A program made the position numbers and the translations under genes. Shown piece by piece: positions 24,793-28,050 of a stretch of DNA of 28,050 nucleotides; positions within the stretch are counted from its first letter, which is position 1; every line of letters begins with the position of its first letter. The stretch spans positions 1 through 28,050 of the forward strand of contig JANMJY010000129.1 of NCBI GenBank assembly GCA_031371615.1, in the 5' to 3' direction. This DNA is from Gaiellasilicea sp031371615. GTDB lineage: Bacteria; Actinomycetota; Thermoleophilia; Gaiellales; Gaiellaceae. The notes beneath the pieces were generated by a model that saw nothing but the letters and a program-made list of their open reading frames with translations, did not search any database and was not told the origin of the DNA.

Positions 24793-26451
24793 GTGCTGGT
24801 GCTGGCGGCCGCCGGAGCCTCCACCTCGGCCGCGATCGCGAAGGACGGCGTCCTCGCCTGGGAGACGTGGGACCCGAACGGCCCCTCGCGGCAGGTGTCC
24901 GTCAGGTACGTCTGGGATGCCAAGTACGACGGCATCGAGTTCCCGAAGGAGAAGACGACCGTCCTGCGCATCGTCGGGCCGAAGCGCGGCCTCTACTGGC
25001 GCGCGACAACGCTCGACCAGTTCGACGCCGACCGCTGGCTGGAGAACCCGACACCCCTCTCGACCGGCCTCGCCACCGGCCGGCTGCCGAGCGACCCGCT
25101 GCTCCCGGCCCGCTCCTTGAACCCGCGCACCTGGGTCGAGCAGCAGGTCGAGGTGGTCGCGCTGCGCGATGCACACATCGTCGCGGCTGCGCAGCCGGTC
25201 TCCCTGCAGGCGCCGCAGCTCGGCGGTGTCTTCAACCTCTCGGACGGGATCGTGCGCGTGTACGGCGGCCTCAAGCGCGGTCAGCGTTACACGGCCTACA
25301 GCTATGCGCCGCGCCCGGAGCCGGCCCAGCTCGCCCGCATCGGGCCCGAATACCCGGCCGCGCTCGACCGCTTCCTCCAGATCGGTCGCACGCGCACCGA
25401 GCCCTTCGGGGCCGGCGGCCGCGACGCTCGCGTCGATCGGCTCTTCGGCGACGAGCGTTATCTGGCGCTCTGGCCCTACGAGGGCCTGTGGAACGAGGCC
25501 AAGCGGCTGCGGGCCGGCGCGCGGACTCCCTACGGCGCGGTCGTCGCGATCGAGACATGGCTGCGCTCGACCGGCGGCTTCGTGTACGACGAGTCGCCGC
25601 CTCCGACCGAAACCGTGCCGCCGCTGGCGCAGTTCGTTGCGGAGACCAAGCGCGGCTACTGCCAGCACTTCGCCGGCGCGATGGCCCTGATGCTGCGGTT
25701 TCTCGGGATTCCGGCGCGCGTCGCCGCCGGCTTCACAAGCGGCAAGCAGGAGAACGGCGGCTGGACCGTCACCGACCACAACGCGCATGCCTGGGTGGAG
25801 GTCTGGTTCCCCGGCTACGGCTGGCTCGCGTTCGACCCGACGCCCGGGCGCGGGGCGCTCGCCGCGACCTACAGCGTTTCGTCGTCCGGATTCAACGCAG
25901 GCGACGCGGCGTTCGCGTTCGGCCCGCAGCTCGGCGGCATCAAGGGAGGAGGCGCCAGCGAGCTCGCCCGGCTGGCCTTGAAGGAGCGGTTGGCGGAGCG
26001 CCGGCAGGCGAGCGGGGGAAAGGGAGGCGGCGGCGGTACCCGCGGGCGGACGCTCTGGCTCCTGGTCGGGCTCGCGCTCGTGGCCGGGGCGGCGATCGGC
26101 GCCGCCAAGCTCGTCCGCCGCCGGCTCCGCTACCTGACGCGCGACCCGCGGCGCGTCGCCGCGGCCGCACGTCGCGAGCTCGCGGACTTCCTCGCCGACC
26201 AGGGACTCGCTGTCGGCGCCAGCGCCACGCCGGAGGAACTGCGCCAGCTCGTGCGCGAGAAGCTCGGAGCCGACGCGCGCCCGTTCGCGGCCGCCCTGGC
26301 AGCGGCGCGCTTCGGCCCGCCCGAAGCGAGCGCGAACGCCGCAGCCGCGACGCGGCGTGAGCTCCGCGCCCTGCTCCGCGTGCTCCGCCGCAGACTCGGC
26401 CGGCCGGCACGGGTGCGCGGTCTCCTGACGATCCGGTCGCTTCGCTCGTGA
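24793..26451 (+). CDS. TgpA-like protein, transglutaminase-domain half
   Basis: 552 residues in the same frame as the preceding gene. The last helix of the N-terminal bundle (AGAVLVLAAAGASTSAAIA) starts before GTG 24793 and continues in it, so restart here would leave a short signal-like segment. The extracellular transglutaminase core has the catalytic triad: cysteine in RGYCQHFAGAM, histidine in DHNAHAWVEV, aspartate in LAFDPTPG. A glycine-rich linker, a membrane helix (LWLLVGLALVAGAAIGAA) and a basic, helical cytoplasmic tail with a DUF4129-like character follow. Such proteins may cross-link or cleave envelope proteins; the substrate is unknown. GTG 24793 lies 21 nt after the TAG, near enough for reinitiation. 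The stop overlaps the next start (GTGA). Confidence 0.85.
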   Translation: MLVLAAAGASTSAAIAKDGVLAWETWDPNGPSRQVSVRYVWDAKYDGIEFPKEKTTVLRIVGPKRGLYWRATTLDQFDADRWLENPTPLSTGLATGRLPSDPLLPARSLNPRTWVEQQVEVVALRDAHIVAAAQPVSLQAPQLGGVFNLSDGIVRVYGGLKRGQRYTAYSYAPRPEPAQLARIGPEYPAALDRFLQIGRTRTEPFGAGGRDARVDRLFGDERYLALWPYEGLWNEAKRLRAGARTPYGAVVAIETWLRSTGGFVYDESPPPTETVPPLAQFVAETKRGYCQHFAGAMALMLRFLGIPARVAAGFTSGKQENGGWTVTDHNAHAWVEVWFPGYGWLAFDPTPGRGALAATYSVSSSGFNAGDAAFAFGPQLGGIKGGGASELARLALKERLAERRQASGGKGGGGGTRGRTLWLLVGLALVAGAAIGAAKLVRRRLRYLTRDPRRVAAAARRELADFLADQGLAVGASATPEELRQLVREKLGADARPFAAALAAARFGPPEASANAAAATRRELRALLRVLRRRLGRPARVRGLLTIRSLRS

Positions 26452-27119
26452 TTCCCGCGGTCGTCATGGCCGCAGGTCTCGGAACCCGGCTACGTCCGCT
26501 CACGGAGCGGTACGCGAAGGCGGTGCTGCCGATCGACGGGAGACCCGTCGTGGCTCGCCTGCTGCGTGACCTGGCTGCGGCCGGGTGCCCTCGCGTCACC
26601 GTCGTCACCGGTCACCTCGGCGAGCAGGTGCGGCGACTGCTCGGTGACGGGAGTGGCTTCGGCGTCTCGCTTCGGTACGTCGAGCAGCCGGGACGGGACG
26701 GCTCGGCCGACGCAGTCAAGCGCGCCGAGGAGAAGCCTCCCTATCTCGTGCTGGCCGCCGACACCGTTTTCCCCGCAGGCGCCGTAGCGTCGTTCGCGCA
26801 ACGAGCGCCGGCCGCCGGCGCGATCGCCGTCCGGCGGCGGCCGGAACGATCGCCGCTGCGAATCCGCGAGGGCATCGTCGAGCGCGTCGTCGATCCCGGC
26901 GGGCCGGGGCCGTTCTCCGGGGCCCCGCTGTGGGCCGTCGGCGCTCCCGTGCACGAGTGGCTCTGCCTCGACAATCGTCCCTGGGAGCTCGGGAACGCGT
27001 TTCAAGCAGCCATCGACGCGGGGGAGCAGATTGCGGCGGTCGAGATCGGGCCGACGCGCGACCTGACGGCTCCGCTCGACGTGCTCGAGCAGAATTTCCC
27101 CTACCTGAGCGACCTATGA
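26448..27119 (+). CDS. Sugar-phosphate nucleotidyltransferase family protein
   Basis: A 223-residue Rossmann-like nucleotidyltransferase. VVMAAGLGTRLRPLTERYAK is the nucleotide-binding opening, followed by the lysine of KAVLPIDGRPVV, VTGHLGEQV, the GRDGSADAVK segment, and the metal aspartate in LVLAADTVFP. It resembles GlmU/RmlA-type enzymes that make NDP-sugars from sugar 1-phosphates, but lacks the C-terminal left-handed helix domain, so the sugar cannot be named. It overlaps the transglutaminase and TPR genes by 4 bp each, and so appears to be part of the same operon. GTG 26448 gives the canonical start. Confidence 0.88.
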   Translation: MIPAVVMAAGLGTRLRPLTERYAKAVLPIDGRPVVARLLRDLAAAGCPRVTVVTGHLGEQVRRLLGDGSGFGVSLRYVEQPGRDGSADAVKRAEEKPPYLVLAADTVFPAGAVASFAQRAPAAGAIAVRRRPERSPLRIREGIVERVVDPGGPGPFSGAPLWAVGAPVHEWLCLDNRPWELGNAFQAAIDAGEQIAAVEIGPTRDLTAPLDVLEQNFPYLSDL

Positions 27120-27487
27120 CCGACGCGTACGACTTCTTCCAGCAGGGCCGCAGCCACTTGCAGGGCGGCATGGCGGCGCAGGCGACGGTCGCGCTCGAGA
27201 AGGCGAAGAAGCTCGAGCCGGACAAGGCATCGATCCGCGAGGCGCTCGGGATTGCGTACTTCCGGATCCAGCGCTGGCGGGAGGCCGAGACGGAGTTCCG
27301 GGCGGTGCTCGAGCTCTCGCCTGCGGACGACTACGCCCATTACGCGCTCGGCCGAGCGCTCGAGAAGCAGGGACGAGACGCGGAGGCGAACGGCCACTAC
27401 AAGCTCGCCAGCTCGCTCTCGCCGAACAGCGAGCACTACGCCGAGCGGATCATGGAGCTCGACCGGCCGGAGCCGGACGAGGCTTAG
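27116..27487 (+). CDS. Tetratricopeptide-repeat protein
   Basis: A 123-residue helical protein with three TPR units: AYDFFQQGRSHLQGGMAAQA (about 4-37), ASIREALGIAYFRIQRWREA (about 38-71) and DDYAHYALGRALEKQGRDAE (about 72-105). No signal peptide or membrane segment is seen, so it is probably a cytoplasmic adaptor. ATGA overlap with the nucleotidyltransferase suggests a joint function. Its stop overlaps the stop of the convergent PilB/GspE gene by 4 bp, leaving no room for a separate terminator. Confidence 0.88.
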   Translation: MTDAYDFFQQGRSHLQGGMAAQATVALEKAKKLEPDKASIREALGIAYFRIQRWREAETEFRAVLELSPADDYAHYALGRALEKQGRDAEANGHYKLASSLSPNSEHYAERIMELDRPEPDEA

Positions 27488-28050
27488 GTCATCCGCTCGC
27501 CGGTGACCCGGCGAACTTCCGCGAGCGAGGTGATGCCCGCGAGCGCGAGCCGGATCCCGTCCTCGCGCATGGTCGTCATGCCCCCCTGGACGGCGGCGGC
27601 GAAGATCTCCTCGGTGGAGCCTGCGATCAAGCCGCGAAGCTCGCCTCGGATCGGCATCACCTCGAACATGCCGACGCGACCCGAGTACCCGGTGAACGAG
27701 CAGGCCTCGCAGCCCGCGGCGCGGAAGAGGTGGGTATTGCCGTACTCGAACGCGGGCAGGCCCACGGCGGCGAGCTCGCTCTCGTCCGGGACGTAGGACT
27801 CGCGGCAGCTGTCGCACAGCTTCCGGGCGAGCCGCTGCGCGACGATGCAGTTGAGGGAGGTCGCGATCAGGCCGGGGTCGACGCCCATGTCCTTCAGTCG
27901 CGCGATTGCGCTGGCGGCGTTCTGGGCGTGCAGCGAGCTCAGCACCATGTGGCCGGTCATGGCGGCCTGGAAGGCGATGTCGGCCGTCTCCTCGTCGCGG
28001 ATCTCGCCGACGAGGATCACGTCCGGGTCGGAGCGGAGGATCGTGCGCAG
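27484..28050 (-). CDS. Type IV pilus / type II secretion ATPase (PilB/GspE family), C-terminal part
   Basis: The last 188 residues of a secretion ATPase that powers pilus or pseudopilus assembly; the gene continues beyond the right edge. Walker B region ILVGEIRDEETADIA, the His box MTGHMVLSSLHAQNAASAI, the arginine-containing VAQRLARKLC, and the zinc-binding pairs CDSC and CEAC (CxxC...CxxC, about 30 residues apart) are all present, then the GRVGMFEVMPI segment and the C-terminal ITSLAEVRRVTGE. The CxxC pair is typical of PilB/GspE and absent from PilT. Whether it is pilB or gspE cannot be told without the neighbouring genes. Confidence 0.95.
   Translation of the reverse strand: MRTILRSDPDVILVGEIRDEETADIAFQAAMTGHMVLSSLHAQNAASAIARLKDMGVDPGLIATSLNCIVAQRLARKLCDSCRESYVPDESELAAVGLPAFEYGNTHLFRAAGCEACSFTGYSGRVGMFEVMPIRGELRGLIAGSTEEIFAAAVQGGMTTMREDGIRLALAGITSLAEVRRVTGERMT

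Noticed and set aside
24330..26360. 676-codon plus-strand frame over the transglutaminase region
   Set aside because: Arg/Ala-rich shadow frame; the membrane helices and catalytic triad are in the other frame.

Overview
The window reads as a chromosomal segment of a high-GC actinobacterium. The main evidence is the block pyrR-pyrB-pyrC-carA-carB-(pyrK-pyrD)-mihF-gmk-rpoZ-...-coaBC, which includes mIHF, a DNA-binding protein known only from Actinomycetota. Other pointers are very high third-position GC, frequent GTG/TTG starts, and many TANNNT -10 boxes 6-9 nt before start codons (leaderless-type promoters). The NAD-linked PyrK/PyrD pair (not the mycobacterial class 2 PyrD), a PilB/GspE ATPase and the overall gene mix suggest a deep branch such as Thermoleophilia. 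That placement is an inference. I see no mobile element, CRISPR array, prophage or rRNA.

Layout. 1-3.9 kb: a partial CorA transporter and an MFS transporter (minus), a class V aminotransferase (plus), a nucleoside deoxyribosyltransferase-like gene (minus) and queF (plus). 3.96-4.3 kb: tRNA-Arg(CCG), hairpins and a probable small minus-strand gene. 4.3-8.8 kb: an enolase-superfamily racemase/epimerase, a DUF1611 P-loop protein and two tandem M29 aminopeptidases. The first two match the reported DgcA/DgcN D-glutamate catabolic pair, so the cluster probably processes peptides and D-amino acids. 8.8-9.1 kb: a small membrane-anchored LysM protein under two perfect LexA boxes, a likely SOS cell-division inhibitor. 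9.1-10.1 kb: RNase Z.

10.1-18.4 kb: a tightly overlapped pyrimidine operon headed by a hairpin with a CAGAGA loop typical of PyrR-binding RNA. Its products make carbamoyl phosphate, carbamoyl aspartate, dihydroorotate and orotate. pyrE and pyrF are absent from the operon. 18.4-22.1 kb: mihF, gmk, rpoZ, a secreted seven-repeat beta-propeller protein and coaBC. 22.1-26.5 kb: MoxR ATPase, DUF58 protein and a TgpA-like transglutaminase split by one in-frame TAG. 26.4-28.05 kb: a sugar nucleotidyltransferase, a TPR protein and, convergent, the end of a PilB/GspE ATPase.

Most notable points: the dgcA/dgcN/M29 cluster with an operator-like inverted repeat; the SOS-LysM gene whose start codon lies inside a LexA box; the TAG-split transglutaminase; a CarB lacking most of its oligomerisation domain; a shared palindromic -10 between divergent genes; and key-residue changes in QueF, CoaBC and one M29 paralogue.
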